Source of the DNA: Rhodospirillales bacterium 69-11
GTDB lineage: Bacteria > Pseudomonadota > Alphaproteobacteria > Acetobacterales > Acetobacteraceae
Length of the DNA: 33,426 nt
Reading direction: 5' to 3'
NCBI GenBank assembly: GCA_001898425.1
Contig: MKTV01000060.1
Coordinates: 120,688-154,113, forward strand
The position numbers and the translations under genes were made by a program. Position 1 is the first letter of the stretch. Every line of letters begins with the position of its first letter. Shown piece after piece: positions 14,882 through 23,244 of this stretch. Under the pieces are notes generated by a model. That model did not search any database. It saw only the letters and a program-made list of their open reading frames with translations, and was not told the DNA's origin.

Positions 14882-15712
14882 ATGCTCGCCCTCTGGCGGG
14901 AATGGCACGCGCCCCTGGTCGCGCTGCTGGTGAGCGCGGCGCTGGTGGTCCTGGCGCGCCGTGCGCGCGGGGGCATGGCGGGGTCGGCCGCGGCCGGCGC
15001 GGGCCTCGCCGCGGGGTGGTACCTGCTGGCGAGCGCGCCGCTCAGCCTCACCCGGCTGGGGCTTGCCCCGCGCGGCACGCCCGACCGGCTGTTCCTCCTG
15101 ACCCTGGGCACGACGGTGATCGCCTTGGCGGCGGCGCGTTTCGCCGCTGCGCGCGGCCCGTGGCCAGCCCTGCTCCTGGCCGCGCTGGGCGCGGGCTGGT
15201 GGGTCGCGGGCGCGCCGCAGAGCGAGGCCGGCCTGCTCGCCGGCCTGCACGTGGAACTCGGCGTCGCCCTGCTGGTCGTCGCGGTCGCACGCCTGGGCAC
15301 GTCCGGCACGCCGGCGGACGCGCTGCGGATGCTGGCGGCGGCGGCGAGCCTGCCCGCGGCGCTCGCCGTGGCCCACGCCCCCTGGGCCTGGACGCTGCTC
15401 GCTCTGGTCCTGCCCGCAGCCGCCCTGCCGCTGCTGCTGCTGCCGCGCGCCGGGCCGGTGGTGTTCCTGCCCCTCGCCGCCGGCCTCGCGGCGGCCCAGG
15501 CGTTCACCTCCCTGCTGCTGGGCCGGCTGGTGCGTTCGGGCTTCACCGCCGCCGACGCGGCCGCGCTCGCGCCGCTGCTGACGCTCGTGCTGATCGGGCC
15601 CGTGGGCGCGCGCGTGCGGATCGGCGGGCGGCTGGCGCCCTATCTCGGGGCTGCGCTCTCCGCGGCGCTCGCGGTGCTGGCCGTCTGGGTGGTGCGGCGC
15701 TGGCGGGGCTGA
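14882..15712 (+). CDS. Polytopic membrane protein of unknown function
   Basis: 276 residues, mostly hydrophobic Ala/Leu/Val-rich segments, about eight to nine predicted spans, and a basic C-terminus WVVRRWRG. I do not recognise a family. Short soluble loops carry Arg/Gly and there are no obvious metal or catalytic motifs. ATG 14882 is chosen because GGAAGAGGGG lies just upstream and the residues before it (back to 14810) are not membrane-like. Its divergence from the cytochrome b gene (94-base gap) hints at shared control, possibly electron-transport related; this is inference. It is convergent with the XRE regulator (9-base gap). Confidence 0.8.
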   Translation: MLALWREWHAPLVALLVSAALVVLARRARGGMAGSAAAGAGLAAGWYLLASAPLSLTRLGLAPRGTPDRLFLLTLGTTVIALAAARFAAARGPWPALLLAALGAGWWVAGAPQSEAGLLAGLHVELGVALLVVAVARLGTSGTPADALRMLAAAASLPAALAVAHAPWAWTLLALVLPAAALPLLLLPRAGPVVFLPLAAGLAAAQAFTSLLLGRLVRSGFTAADAAALAPLLTLVLIGPVGARVRIGGRLAPYLGAALSAALAVLAVWVVRRWRG

Positions 15713-15721
15713 GGCGTCCCC

Positions 15722-16495
15722 TCAGGCCGGCGTGTAGATCGCCAGCTTCAGCGCCGGATCGTCGTTGGCTTGGAACGTCACGTAGTCGAACCGCACGACG
15801 CCGTGGCGCGGATGGGTCAGCGCCTTCTGACCGGCGGCGACGTTGCGGACGTCGTGCGCCTCCCACCAGCCCTGGAATTCCGCGCAGCCGGCCCGCAGCC
15901 GCGCGAGCAGGTCGAGGAAGGCGGGGTCGCCGGCCCAGAGGTCATGGGTGGCGCGGAACTGCTCGACCATCCGCTTCGCCTCCTCCGCCCAGCCGTCGCC
16001 GAACAGGCGGCGGGCGTGCGGGTTGGTGAGCACGCAGATCAGCGTGTTCCGATCCGCCTCGGGCAGCCGGTCGAAGCCGAAGATCTCGGCCGCCGCGTCG
16101 TTCCAGGCCAGCACGTCCCAGCGCCGCCCGGTGACGTAGGCGGGCAGGTGCAGCGCGTCGATCACCCGGCGGACGGTGGCGGGCACGGTCTCCCGCACGA
16201 AGCGCCGCGCATCCGGGGCGCGGGCCAGCGCGCGCAGATGGGCGTGCTCCACCGCGCCGAGGCACAGGGCGCGCGCCAGCGCATCGACGGTGGTGGCGGA
16301 CGGGGTGACCGACCGGCCCTGTTCCAGCCGGATGTACCAGTCGACGCCGATGCCGGCCCGTTCGGCCACTTCCTCCCGCCGCAGTCCGGCCGTTCGTCGG
16401 CGCCGCCCCGGCGGCATGCCGATCGCCGCGGGAGTCAGCCTCTCGCGCCGGGACCGCAGGAAGTCGCCGAGTTCCCGGCGGGTCGGATCGCTCAT
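15722..16495 (-). CDS. XRE-type HTH regulator with MmyB-like ligand-binding domain
   Basis: 257 residues. Residues ~7-80 form a helix-turn-helix (LRREEVAERAGIGVDWYIRLEQGR), and residues ~105-255 match the MmyB-like domain (DVLAWNDAAAEIFGF, NTLICVLTNPHARRLFGDGW, HPRHGVVRFDYVTFQANDD), proposed to bind fatty-acid-like ligands. Such regulators usually control an adjacent dehydrogenase. ATG 16495 follows CGGAGG at 6 bases. The gene diverges from an MDR-type dehydrogenase gene, the usual arrangement for this group. An open upstream extension to 16675 overlaps that gene and is not coding. Confidence 0.93.
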   Translation of the reverse strand: MSDPTRRELGDFLRSRRERLTPAAIGMPPGRRRRTAGLRREEVAERAGIGVDWYIRLEQGRSVTPSATTVDALARALCLGAVEHAHLRALARAPDARRFVRETVPATVRRVIDALHLPAYVTGRRWDVLAWNDAAAEIFGFDRLPEADRNTLICVLTNPHARRLFGDGWAEEAKRMVEQFRATHDLWAGDPAFLDLLARLRAGCAEFQGWWEAHDVRNVAAGQKALTHPRHGVVRFDYVTFQANDDPALKLAIYTPA

Positions 16496-16601
16496 GGGGG
16501 GCCTCCGTGCGGGAGGGTGTACGCAATCCCAGGATGATACCAGTTCTGGATGCGGTTTCCCAAACGCCGAGGATGGACGCTCCCCAATGACGGAGCATCC
16601 C

Positions 16602-17693
16602 ATGCAAGCGGCCATTCTCGAGGCATTCGGCACGCCGCTCACGGTCGGGACCATCCCCGACCCGGTCATCGGCACCGGCGAGGTGATCGTCGACGTCGAG
16701 GCGACCCGCGTCCTCTCCTACACGAACGAGGTGCTCAGCGGCGCCCGCAACTACCTGCTGGACCTGCCGGTCATGCCCGGCGTGGGCGCGATCGGCCGGG
16801 TGCGGGCGACCGGGCCGGACGCCACCCGGCTCTCGGTCGGCGACTGGGTCTATTGCGATCCGACGATCCGGTCGCGGGACGACGTGCTCGCCCCCGACAT
16901 CACGCTGCTGGGCTGGAGCGCGCGCGGTGAGGGCGGCCTGCGGCTGCAGCGGTATTACCGCGACGGGTCCTTCGCCGAACGCATGCGGCTCCCGACCGAG
17001 AACGTCATTCCGATCGGCCCGATCGACGCCGCCGACGCGCCGGCCTGGTGTGCGATGGGCACGCTGCTGGTGCCGTATGGCGGCTGGCTGGCGGCTGGCC
17101 TGCAGCCTGGGGAAACGGTGCTGGTCAGCGGCGCCACGGGCCAGTTCGGCAGTGCCGCCGTCGTGGTGGCGCTGGGCATGGGCGCTGGCTGCGTCGTGGC
17201 GCCGGGGCGGAACCAGGCCGTGCTCGCGGAGCTGCAGCGGCGCTTCGGCCCGCGCGTGCGCACGGTGCGGCTGCAGGGTGACGAAGACGGCGACCGCGCG
17301 CGGATGCAGGCGGCGGCGCCGGGCCCGATCGACTGCGTGCTGGACCTGCTGCCGCCCTCGGCCGACACGATCCCGGTTCGGGCCGCGGCGATGACGGTGC
17401 GGCAGAACGGACGCGTGGTGCTGATGGGCGGCGTGGGCATGCTGGGCGGACCGGGCCTGGACCTGCCCTATCCCTGGCTGATGCGGAACAACATCCGGCT
17501 GATCGGCCAGTGGATGTATCCGCGCGAGGCCAGCGTGTGCATGGCCGCGCTGATCCGCAGCGGCCTGATCCGCCTGTCGGAGTACGAAGTCACGACCTTC
17601 GGGCTCGATGCGGTCGAGGCCGCCGTGACCCACGCGGCGGCGCATGGCGGCCCGTTCCGGATGACCGTGCTGCAGCCCCGGCCGCGTGGATAG
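16602..17693 (+). CDS. MDR-family alcohol dehydrogenase / quinone-reductase-like oxidoreductase
   Basis: 363 residues: an N-terminal GroES-like half (MPGVGAIGRVRATG, LSVGDWVYCDP) and a Rossmann half with SGATGQFGSAAVVVALGMGA as the nucleotide loop, then VVLMGGVGMLGG. The classic catalytic-zinc GHE motif is absent, so it is a non-zinc member of the medium-chain family. Substrate unknown. ATG 16602 (MQAAILEAFG) is preferred over ATG 16587 because GGAG lies 6 bases before it. It diverges from the XRE/MmyB regulator across 106 bases containing a small CCAG-TT-CTGG palindrome (16540-16549), a possible operator. Confidence 0.9.
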   Translation: MQAAILEAFGTPLTVGTIPDPVIGTGEVIVDVEATRVLSYTNEVLSGARNYLLDLPVMPGVGAIGRVRATGPDATRLSVGDWVYCDPTIRSRDDVLAPDITLLGWSARGEGGLRLQRYYRDGSFAERMRLPTENVIPIGPIDAADAPAWCAMGTLLVPYGGWLAAGLQPGETVLVSGATGQFGSAAVVVALGMGAGCVVAPGRNQAVLAELQRRFGPRVRTVRLQGDEDGDRARMQAAAPGPIDCVLDLLPPSADTIPVRAAAMTVRQNGRVVLMGGVGMLGGPGLDLPYPWLMRNNIRLIGQWMYPREASVCMAALIRSGLIRLSEYEVTTFGLDAVEAAVTHAAAHGGPFRMTVLQPRPRG

Positions 17694-17781
17694 GGAACGG
17701 ACCGGGACATTCTCCTTTCGCTTCTGCGGGACCGGCCGACGTGACACTCTGGATGCATAACGCGCGACAGGGGGGACGGGC

Positions 17782-18600
17782 ATGGTCGACGAAGTGGCGA
17801 ACCATTATGCCGGCGGTGGCGACCTGGCACGCATCATCGCGGACCGCCTGCAGGCAGCCGGCAAGGACATCCGCAAGCTCGGCACGGCCGACCTGGCGTC
17901 GGTCGACGAGTTCCACATCCGCGGCCGCAAGGCGACACTGGAACTCGCTCGATCGCTGGGCCTCGCCGACTCGGACCACCTCCTCGACATCGGCAGCGGC
18001 CTGGGCGGACCGGCGCGCACGATCGCCGAGACCTGCGGATGCCGGGTGACCGGCGTCGACCTGACCCAGGCCTTCTGCGACGCCGCGACGACGCTGAGCG
18101 GCTGGGTCGGGTTCGGCGACCGCGTCGACTTCCGCCAGGGCGACGCCACGCACCTGCCGTTCGCGGACGCCACGTTCGATGCCGCGATGACCATCCATGT
18201 CGCGATGAACATCGCGGCCAAGGACAGGATGTACGCGGAGGCGAGGCGCGTGCTGAAGCCCGGCGCCCGCTTCGCCGCCTACGACGTGCTGCAGGGCGAA
18301 GGGGGTGAGGTGCTGTTCCCCGTGCCCTGGGCGCGCGAGCCGTCCATCAGCCACCTCGCCACGCCCGACGCCATGCGATCGCTTCTGGGCGGCGCCGGCT
18401 TCCGCATCCTGGACGAGACCGACTCCACCGAGGAAAGCCTGGCCTGGTTCGAGGCCATGGCCGCCCGCATGGCGCAGTCCATGCCGGCGGTCACGTTCCA
18501 GTCGTTCCTCGGCGAGGACTTCCCCGCGATGGCCCGCAACCAGGTGAGCAACCTCCGGGATCGGCGAATCCGGACGGTGACCTATATCTGCCAGGCCTGA
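17782..18600 (+). CDS. Class I SAM-dependent methyltransferase
   Basis: 272 residues. The SAM site is LLDIGSGLGGPARTIAE (motif I), VTGVDLTQAFCDAA (motif II acidic loop), RQGDATHLPFADATFDAAMTIHVAMNI (motifs III-IV). GSGLGGPAR and the T-Q loop resemble sarcosine/dimethylglycine and tocopherol-type small-molecule methyltransferases; the substrate is unknown. ATG 17782 has GGGGGGAC 5-9 bases upstream. It lies after the dehydrogenase on the same strand (88-base gap) but the gap is large enough for its own promoter. It is convergent with the TRIC-like gene. Confidence 0.92.
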   Translation: MVDEVANHYAGGGDLARIIADRLQAAGKDIRKLGTADLASVDEFHIRGRKATLELARSLGLADSDHLLDIGSGLGGPARTIAETCGCRVTGVDLTQAFCDAATTLSGWVGFGDRVDFRQGDATHLPFADATFDAAMTIHVAMNIAAKDRMYAEARRVLKPGARFAAYDVLQGEGGEVLFPVPWAREPSISHLATPDAMRSLLGGAGFRILDETDSTEESLAWFEAMAARMAQSMPAVTFQSFLGEDFPAMARNQVSNLRDRRIRTVTYICQA

Positions 18601-18680
18601 CGCATCTCCGGCGGACGGTCGTTCGCCGGCATGCTCCAGCAGCTTGTTTGATCGCGTGATTCACGGCTACGGCGAGCACG

Positions 18681-18722
18681 CCTTCGCCGGTCACGCTAAC
18701 GCCGGTCACGCTGGCGCCGGTC
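18681..18722. repeat. Short direct repeats at the TRIC gene 3' end
   Basis: CGCCGGTCACGCTAA, CGCCGGTCACGCTGG and CGCCGGTCCGG run in tandem with a 15-base period, overlapping the last codons and stop of the minus-strand gene, where they encode the QRDRR-type tail. The repeat may have supplied the stop codon. Confidence 0.55.
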
Positions 18723-19367
18723 CGGCTCGCCGTCCCGCGGCGGCGGCGTGACCCGGCGCGCACCGGCCCGCGGGAGGTTCAGGCCGCGATACACCGCGAG
18801 CAGCCGCAGGCCGACGCACAGGACGATGCCGGCGACCAATGCCGAACTCTGCGGCACGCCCGCGCGCAGCCCGCCGATGGCGACGCCGGCGCCCGCGAGC
18901 GCGGCGACCGCGTAGATTTCGGAGGTCAGGACGGTCGGGATGCGCATCGTCAGCACGTCCCGCGCGACGCCGCCGCCGATGCCGCTGACCATGCCGAGGA
19001 CGGCCGCCATCAGGGCCGGCAGGCCGTGATCGAGCGCCTTGGCCGCGCCGGTCACGGCGAACACGCCGAGGCCCAAGGCATCGAAGATCACCGCCGGGAA
19101 CCGGAAGGCGAGAAGCCATGTATCCGCGGCGCTGGCGAGCAGGCCGGCGGCGACGGCGATCGCCAGCGGCTCCCAGCTCGCGATGGCGTCGGGCGGCACC
19201 GCCCCGATCAGCACGTCGCGGGTGATCCCGCCCGCGACCGCGGTCAGGAACGCGAGCACGACCACGCCGAAGATGTCGAGATCGCGCCTGATGCCCGCGA
19301 TCGCGCCGCTCAGCGCGAAGACGATGGTCCCGACCCAGTCGAGGGCGTCGATCAGGACCACGCTCAT
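18696..19367 (-). CDS. TRIC / UPF0126 (YicG-like) membrane channel
   Basis: 223 residues with about seven membrane spans in two halves. The tandem halves each start with a G-G-I-x-R-D motif: AGGITRDVLIG and GGGVARDVL, as in the prokaryotic trimeric intracellular cation-channel family (YicG, potassium channels). The family suits inner-membrane cation permeation. The basic C-terminus (after ~200) is within a short direct repeat. ATG 19367 lies 11 bases after the stop of the M20 gene, so the two are probably co-transcribed. No other function is visible. Confidence 0.92.
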   Translation of the reverse strand: MSVVLIDALDWVGTIVFALSGAIAGIRRDLDIFGVVVLAFLTAVAGGITRDVLIGAVPPDAIASWEPLAIAVAAGLLASAADTWLLAFRFPAVIFDALGLGVFAVTGAAKALDHGLPALMAAVLGMVSGIGGGVARDVLTMRIPTVLTSEIYAVAALAGAGVAIGGLRAGVPQSSALVAGIVLCVGLRLLAVYRGLNLPRAGARRVTPPPRDGEPDRRQRDRR

Positions 19368-19378
19368 GGGCGGTGGCG

Positions 19379-20668
19379 TCAGGTCGGCGCTCCGTCCGCC
19401 ATCAACCAGACCCCGGCCGCGGTCAGCATCGCCTCGATGCCGGCGCGCAGGGTCGGATCGACGACCGGGGCAAAATCCGGCGCATGGTTGGAGGGCAGCG
19501 CGTCGACCGTGCCCGCCTGCGCGGCCGCGGCGAACTGCGCGGCATCGGTGCCGCCCACGAACCAGTAGACGCTGGGGGCCCCGAACGCGGGGCCGAAGGC
19601 GCTGAAATCTTCGCTGGCGGCGGTCGGTTGCGGCAGTTCCTGCACGCGATCCGCGCCGAACCGCCGTTCGAACGCGGCGACGATCCTGCCCGTCTCCGCG
19701 GGATCGTTGATCACCGGCTGGAACGCGCTGAGCACCGAGAATTCCGGCGGCTTCGGCGCGCCCGAGGCGGCCGCCTCGGCCTCGAGGATGCGCCGGATGG
19801 CGGCCAGGACGCGCGTGCGGACTTCCTGCTTGAAGGTCCGGACGTTGAGCCGCAGCAGCGCCTCGTCCGGGATGACGTTCTCGTTCGTGCCGGCACGCAG
19901 CGTGCCGACGGTCAGGACGGCGCCGTCGGTCATCGCCGTTTCCCGCGAGACCACGCCCTGGAGCCGCATCACGGCGGAGGCGGCCATGAGCACGGGGTCG
20001 ATGCTCTTCTGGGGTTGCGAGCCGTGGGCCCCACGGCCGAAGAGCTTCACCTCCCAGCTGTCGCCGATCGCCATGGCGGCCCCCGACCGCCAGGCGATCG
20101 CCCCGGCCGGCGCCGGGATGACGTGCTGGGCCAGCACGATATCGGGCTTGGGGATCCGCGCGGTCAGGCCGTCGGCGATCATGGCGTCCGCGCCCTGGGC
20201 GGTTTCCTCCCCCGGCTGGAACACCGCGACGAGCGTACCGGTCCAGTGCCGCGCGTTCTCCGCGAACACGCGGCAGGCGCCCATCAGCCAGGCGACGTGC
20301 ATGTCGTGCCCGCAGGCATGCGCGATCCCGGTCGCCTGTCCGAACCGGTCGGTCCCGATGGCGCGGCTCGCATAGGGAAGGCCGGTGCTCTCGACGAGGG
20401 GCAGTGCGTCCATGTCGGCGCGCAGGAGCACGACCGGCCCGTCGCCGTTGCGGAGGACGCCGACGACGCCGGTCCGACCGACTCCGGTGATCACCTCGAA
20501 CCCGTCCCGGCGCAGCCAGTCCGCGGCGATCCCCGCCGTCCGGACTTCCTGCATCGAGAGTTCCGGGTTGGCGTGGAGGTCCTGGTAGACGCGCTCGAGC
20601 TGCGCCAGCAGCGCGTCGTCGGGCGCCAGCGGCAGCAGGTCGCGGGCGGCCGTCGCCACGGCCGTCAT
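19379..20668 (-). CDS. M20-family amidohydrolase / peptidase
   Basis: 429 residues. Metal-binding residues fit the M20 amidohydrolases (IAA-amino acid hydrolase, hippurate hydrolase group): Asp in RADMDALPL, HACGHDMH (Cys119, His121, and His117 or His124), Glu154/Glu155 in QPGEETAQGA, and a late His in PSNHAPDF. A dimerisation lid region GRGAHGSQPQKSIDP follows. Usual activity is hydrolysis of an N-acyl amino acid; the actual substrate is unknown. ATG 20668 overlaps the stop of the upstream small gene by ATGA, indicating coupled translation. An open extension to 20749 is not supported. Confidence 0.93.
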   Translation of the reverse strand: MTAVATAARDLLPLAPDDALLAQLERVYQDLHANPELSMQEVRTAGIAADWLRRDGFEVITGVGRTGVVGVLRNGDGPVVLLRADMDALPLVESTGLPYASRAIGTDRFGQATGIAHACGHDMHVAWLMGACRVFAENARHWTGTLVAVFQPGEETAQGADAMIADGLTARIPKPDIVLAQHVIPAPAGAIAWRSGAAMAIGDSWEVKLFGRGAHGSQPQKSIDPVLMAASAVMRLQGVVSRETAMTDGAVLTVGTLRAGTNENVIPDEALLRLNVRTFKQEVRTRVLAAIRRILEAEAAASGAPKPPEFSVLSAFQPVINDPAETGRIVAAFERRFGADRVQELPQPTAASEDFSAFGPAFGAPSVYWFVGGTDAAQFAAAAQAGTVDALPSNHAPDFAPVVDPTLRAGIEAMLTAAGVWLMADGAPT

Positions 20669-20898
20669 GCCGCGTGCGCTCCCGCAGGCCGGCGGTCGGC
20701 CGGCGCGGGCGGCTCCACGCCGTCGCAGTGCAGGCGCGGCGCGTCGCACTCGCTCCAGGCCAGCAGCCTCATGGCGAGGTGCACGGCCTCGGCGGCGGGC
20801 AGCGTGCCGGGACGTTCCAGCCGTGCGAGCAGCGCGAGCGCCTGATCACGCGTGGCGATCCCCGTGCCGCTCGTCGCCGGTCCGCACAGTACGCACAT
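20665..20898 (-). CDS. Small unknown protein with CxxC, coupled to M20 gene
   Basis: 77 residues; I do not recognise a family. It has a CVLC motif at residues 2-5, another Cys pair later (SECDAPRLHCDG) and a Pro/Ala-rich end. The Cys pattern could bind a metal, but that is speculation. The start is ATG 20898 with GAAGG just before it. Its stop overlaps the M20 start (ATGA), which argues that it is translated with it. Alternatively it is a chance frame; codon use looks ordinary for the window. Confidence 0.6.
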   Translation of the reverse strand: MCVLCGPATSGTGIATRDQALALLARLERPGTLPAAEAVHLAMRLLAWSECDAPRLHCDGVEPPAPADRRPAGAHAA

Positions 20899-20939
20899 CG
20901 GCCTTCACCGTGACTGATTCGCCGCGCGAGCCTAGGCGA

Positions 20940-20959
20940 GATGGCGGCGGACCGCCATC
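20940..20959 (-). terminator. GC hairpin after the phosphotriesterase-family gene
   Basis: GATGGCGG-CGGA-CCGCCATC is a perfect 8-bp stem with a 4-base loop, 11 bases downstream of the minus-strand stop (20971). No T-run follows. It separates the phosphotriesterase gene from the small-protein/M20 pair. Confidence 0.5.
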
Positions 20960-20970
20960 GCCGCGTGCCG

Positions 20971-21957
20971 CTACAGCGCCTCGCCGGCGAAGAAGCGGCG
21001 CGGGTTCTCCTCCAGCATGGCGGTCACGTCGGCATCGGTGACGCCGCGCTCGCGCAGCATCGGCACGAAATCGGTGAACAGGTAGGTGTAGGGCGGCGGC
21101 CACGTTCCCTCCCGCCGCGCCGCCTCGATGCGGGCGAGTTCGTCGGGCGGCACCTGGCGGGCGAACTTGCCCAGCCAGCCGCAATGCCGGTCCTGGCTCA
21201 TCATGACCTGCTTGCGGAACCCGTCGCGCACCAGGATCGCGAGATTGTCGGCCCGCACCGTGTCGGGCTGGAAGCGCTGCAGGCCGATCCGGTCGAAGCC
21301 GATATAGGACCCGCCCTCGACGACGCGGCGGTGATAGGCGGGATCGGCGTTGCCGCAGCAATGCCCGATCAGGCAGCGATGCGCCGCGACCCCGCCCTGG
21401 GCGAAGGCCACCTGCTGGTCGGGGCCGGCATAGCCGTCCTGCGTGTGGGTGATGATCGGCACGCCGGTCGCACGCTGGGCGATGCAGGCGGCGGCGAGGA
21501 ACTTGTGCTCCAGCGCCGTGATCGCGGGCGCGCCCGTCGCCACCTTGATCGCGCCGGCGCGCACGCCGGTCTGGCCGATGCCCTCGGTGATCTCGCGGAT
21601 GTAGAGCTCCGCGATCTCCTCGACGGTGCGGGCGCGCCAGTAGACCGGCAGGCCCAGCTCCTCGAAGTAGAAGCCGGTGGTGCAGACGACGTTCATCTCC
21701 GCCTTCTCGGCGATCTCGCGCATCATCGCGGCGTCGCGGCCGAGTTCGATCGGGCACGGATCGACGAAGGTGCGCACACCATGGACGGTGCGCAGCTCCC
21801 GCAGGCGCTTCACCGCCTCGGCCACGAAGCTGGCGCGATCGAACACCGCGGCCGGGTCGAACTCCGCGCCGGGGAAAGCGATGAACAGGTGCTCGTGCAT
21901 CAGGGTGCGGCCGAGTTGATCGAGCTCGATCGGGCCGGTGACGGTCTGGACGCGCAT
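20971..21957 (-). CDS. Phosphotriesterase-family metal-dependent hydrolase
   Basis: 328 residues in the PTE branch of the amidohydrolase superfamily. Binuclear-metal ligands are visible: His21/His23 in MHEHLF, the bridging Lys138 (IKVATG), His171 (THTQDG), His199 (IGHCCG) and Asp256 (SQDRHCG). In true bacterial PTE this set hydrolyses organophosphates; related members hydrolyse lactones, so the natural substrate is uncertain. ATG 21957 has GGGGGAAC upstream. It lies between the LOG gene and the small-protein gene on the same strand, with a hairpin at its 3' end. Confidence 0.92.
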   Translation of the reverse strand: MRVQTVTGPIELDQLGRTLMHEHLFIAFPGAEFDPAAVFDRASFVAEAVKRLRELRTVHGVRTFVDPCPIELGRDAAMMREIAEKAEMNVVCTTGFYFEELGLPVYWRARTVEEIAELYIREITEGIGQTGVRAGAIKVATGAPAITALEHKFLAAACIAQRATGVPIITHTQDGYAGPDQQVAFAQGGVAAHRCLIGHCCGNADPAYHRRVVEGGSYIGFDRIGLQRFQPDTVRADNLAILVRDGFRKQVMMSQDRHCGWLGKFARQVPPDELARIEAARREGTWPPPYTYLFTDFVPMLRERGVTDADVTAMLEENPRRFFAGEAL

Positions 21958-22032
21958 GACGAAGTTCCCCCTGGTTGCGCCGAGGCTGGGCCGCGGATCG
22001 CCGGCGGGTCAAGTCCCGCCGGACCGGACCGC

Positions 22033-22614
22033 TCAGCTCCGGGAGAGGTCCGCGGCCGCGCCGCCGGGCAGGCTCTGCAGGCGCGCGAGCAGGGCGGGCA
22101 CGCCCTCCACCACCTCGAAGGCGGCGCGGGCCGCGTCGGTCGCGAGGCCCTCCGCAATGGCGGTGTCGATCGCGCTCCGCAGCGGCAGGGTGGAGCCCTC
22201 GACATCGCAGAGCAGGATCGGCTTGTCGTGCAGGCGCAGCATGCGCCAGGTGATGATCTCCACGATCTCGTCCAGCGTGCCGAGGCCGCCCGGCAGCATC
22301 ACGAACGCATCCGCGCGTTCGGCCATGATCTGCTTGCGGCTGTGCATGCTGTCGGTGACGACCATGTCCCGCACGCCGGGGTGGGCGACTTCCCAGGCCA
22401 CCAGGAAGGCCGGGATGACGCCCGTGACCGTCCCGCCCCCGGCCAGCGCGGCATCGGCCAGCGCGCCCATGAGCCCGATCCTGCCGCCGCCATAGACCAG
22501 CCGGATCCCCGCGGCCGCCAGGCCTTCGCCCAGTGCCTGGGCGGCGGCGAGATAGGCCGGCCGCGCACCGGGGCGGGAGGCGCAGAACACCGCGATGGAA
22601 TTTATCCCGGCCAT
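22033..22614 (-). CDS. LOG-family protein (TIGR00730-like)
   Basis: 193 residues. Signature motifs of LOG proteins are MHSRKQIMAE (residues ~90-99) and PGGLGTLDE (~108-116), plus GGGRIGLMG near the start. Plant and some bacterial LOG enzymes release cytokinins from their riboside monophosphates; bacterial relatives also include Lonely-Guy-like enzymes and nucleotide hydrolases (PpnN type is longer), so the role here is open. ATG 22614 follows GAAAGGA. It diverges from the cytochrome c gene (114-base gap, no site recognised). Confidence 0.93.
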   Translation of the reverse strand: MAGINSIAVFCASRPGARPAYLAAAQALGEGLAAAGIRLVYGGGRIGLMGALADAALAGGGTVTGVIPAFLVAWEVAHPGVRDMVVTDSMHSRKQIMAERADAFVMLPGGLGTLDEIVEIITWRMLRLHDKPILLCDVEGSTLPLRSAIDTAIAEGLATDAARAAFEVVEGVPALLARLQSLPGGAAADLSRS

Positions 22615-22728
22615 GATCGTCCTTTCGTCTGGAGGGCGTGAGGGTTACGTCTCCTCGCGGGGCTCTGCATACTTCAATCGCCGAGGCCCGACAGCGGCTT
22701 CACGGTGCAGGCTGGGGAAAGATCACGG

Positions 22729-23181
22729 ATGAAAAAGACGATTGTGTTTCTGGGATTGACGGTCGCAGCGACCGCGGGATTCGCCGGAACGGGCATGGCG
22801 CAGTCCCAGGGCATCGACCCGATCGAGCTCCGGCAGACGGGCATGGACCTGCTGGCGGGCGACTTCGCCGGCATCCGCGCGGTGGTGGCCGCCAAGGGCG
22901 ACCTCAAGAGCCTGGAAGGCCCGGCCAAGGCGATCCAGCGCTATGCCGCCATCTATCCGACGCTGTTCCCGAAGGGCACCGAGAGCGGGGGCAACACCAA
23001 GGCGAAGCCCGAGATCTGGTCCGATACCGCCGGGTTCACCAAGGCGTCCGCGGCCATGGGCGCCGCGGCGGGCGAGCTCGCGACCGCCGCGCGGGCCAAC
23101 GACGAAGCCGGGGTCGCCACCGCGGTGAAGGCCGTGGGCGATGCCTGCGGCGCGTGCCACCGCGCCTATCGCAACCGCTGA
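22729..23181 (+). CDS. Secreted cytochrome c (c'/c556-like)
   Basis: 150 residues: a Sec signal peptide (basic MKKT, hydrophobic core to ~20, likely cleavage after GMAQ-type end near 24) and a four-helix-bundle body with a C-terminal haem site CGACHRAYR (Cys140, Cys143, His144). A Met near residue 39 could be the second axial ligand, which would make it c556-like; a true c' lacks one. It acts in the periplasm as an electron carrier or gas-binding protein, inferred from the family. ATG 22729 has GGGGAAAG upstream. It is convergent with the glycosyltransferase across a tandem-repeat array. Confidence 0.92.
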   Translation: MKKTIVFLGLTVAATAGFAGTGMAQSQGIDPIELRQTGMDLLAGDFAGIRAVVAAKGDLKSLEGPAKAIQRYAAIYPTLFPKGTESGGNTKAKPEIWSDTAGFTKASAAMGAAAGELATAARANDEAGVATAVKAVGDACGACHRAYRNR

Positions 23182-23244
23182 GGCGCCGGGACGGCTCCTC
23201 CGGCCGGAGGGGCCGTCCGATCCCCGCGCGGCCCCGCGGGCGCC

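Noticed and set aside
15942-17783. 613-codon minus-strand frame across the XRE gene and antisense to the dehydrogenase
   Set aside because: It shifts out of the XRE frame and is low complexity; both neighbouring genes have strong families and ribosome sites.
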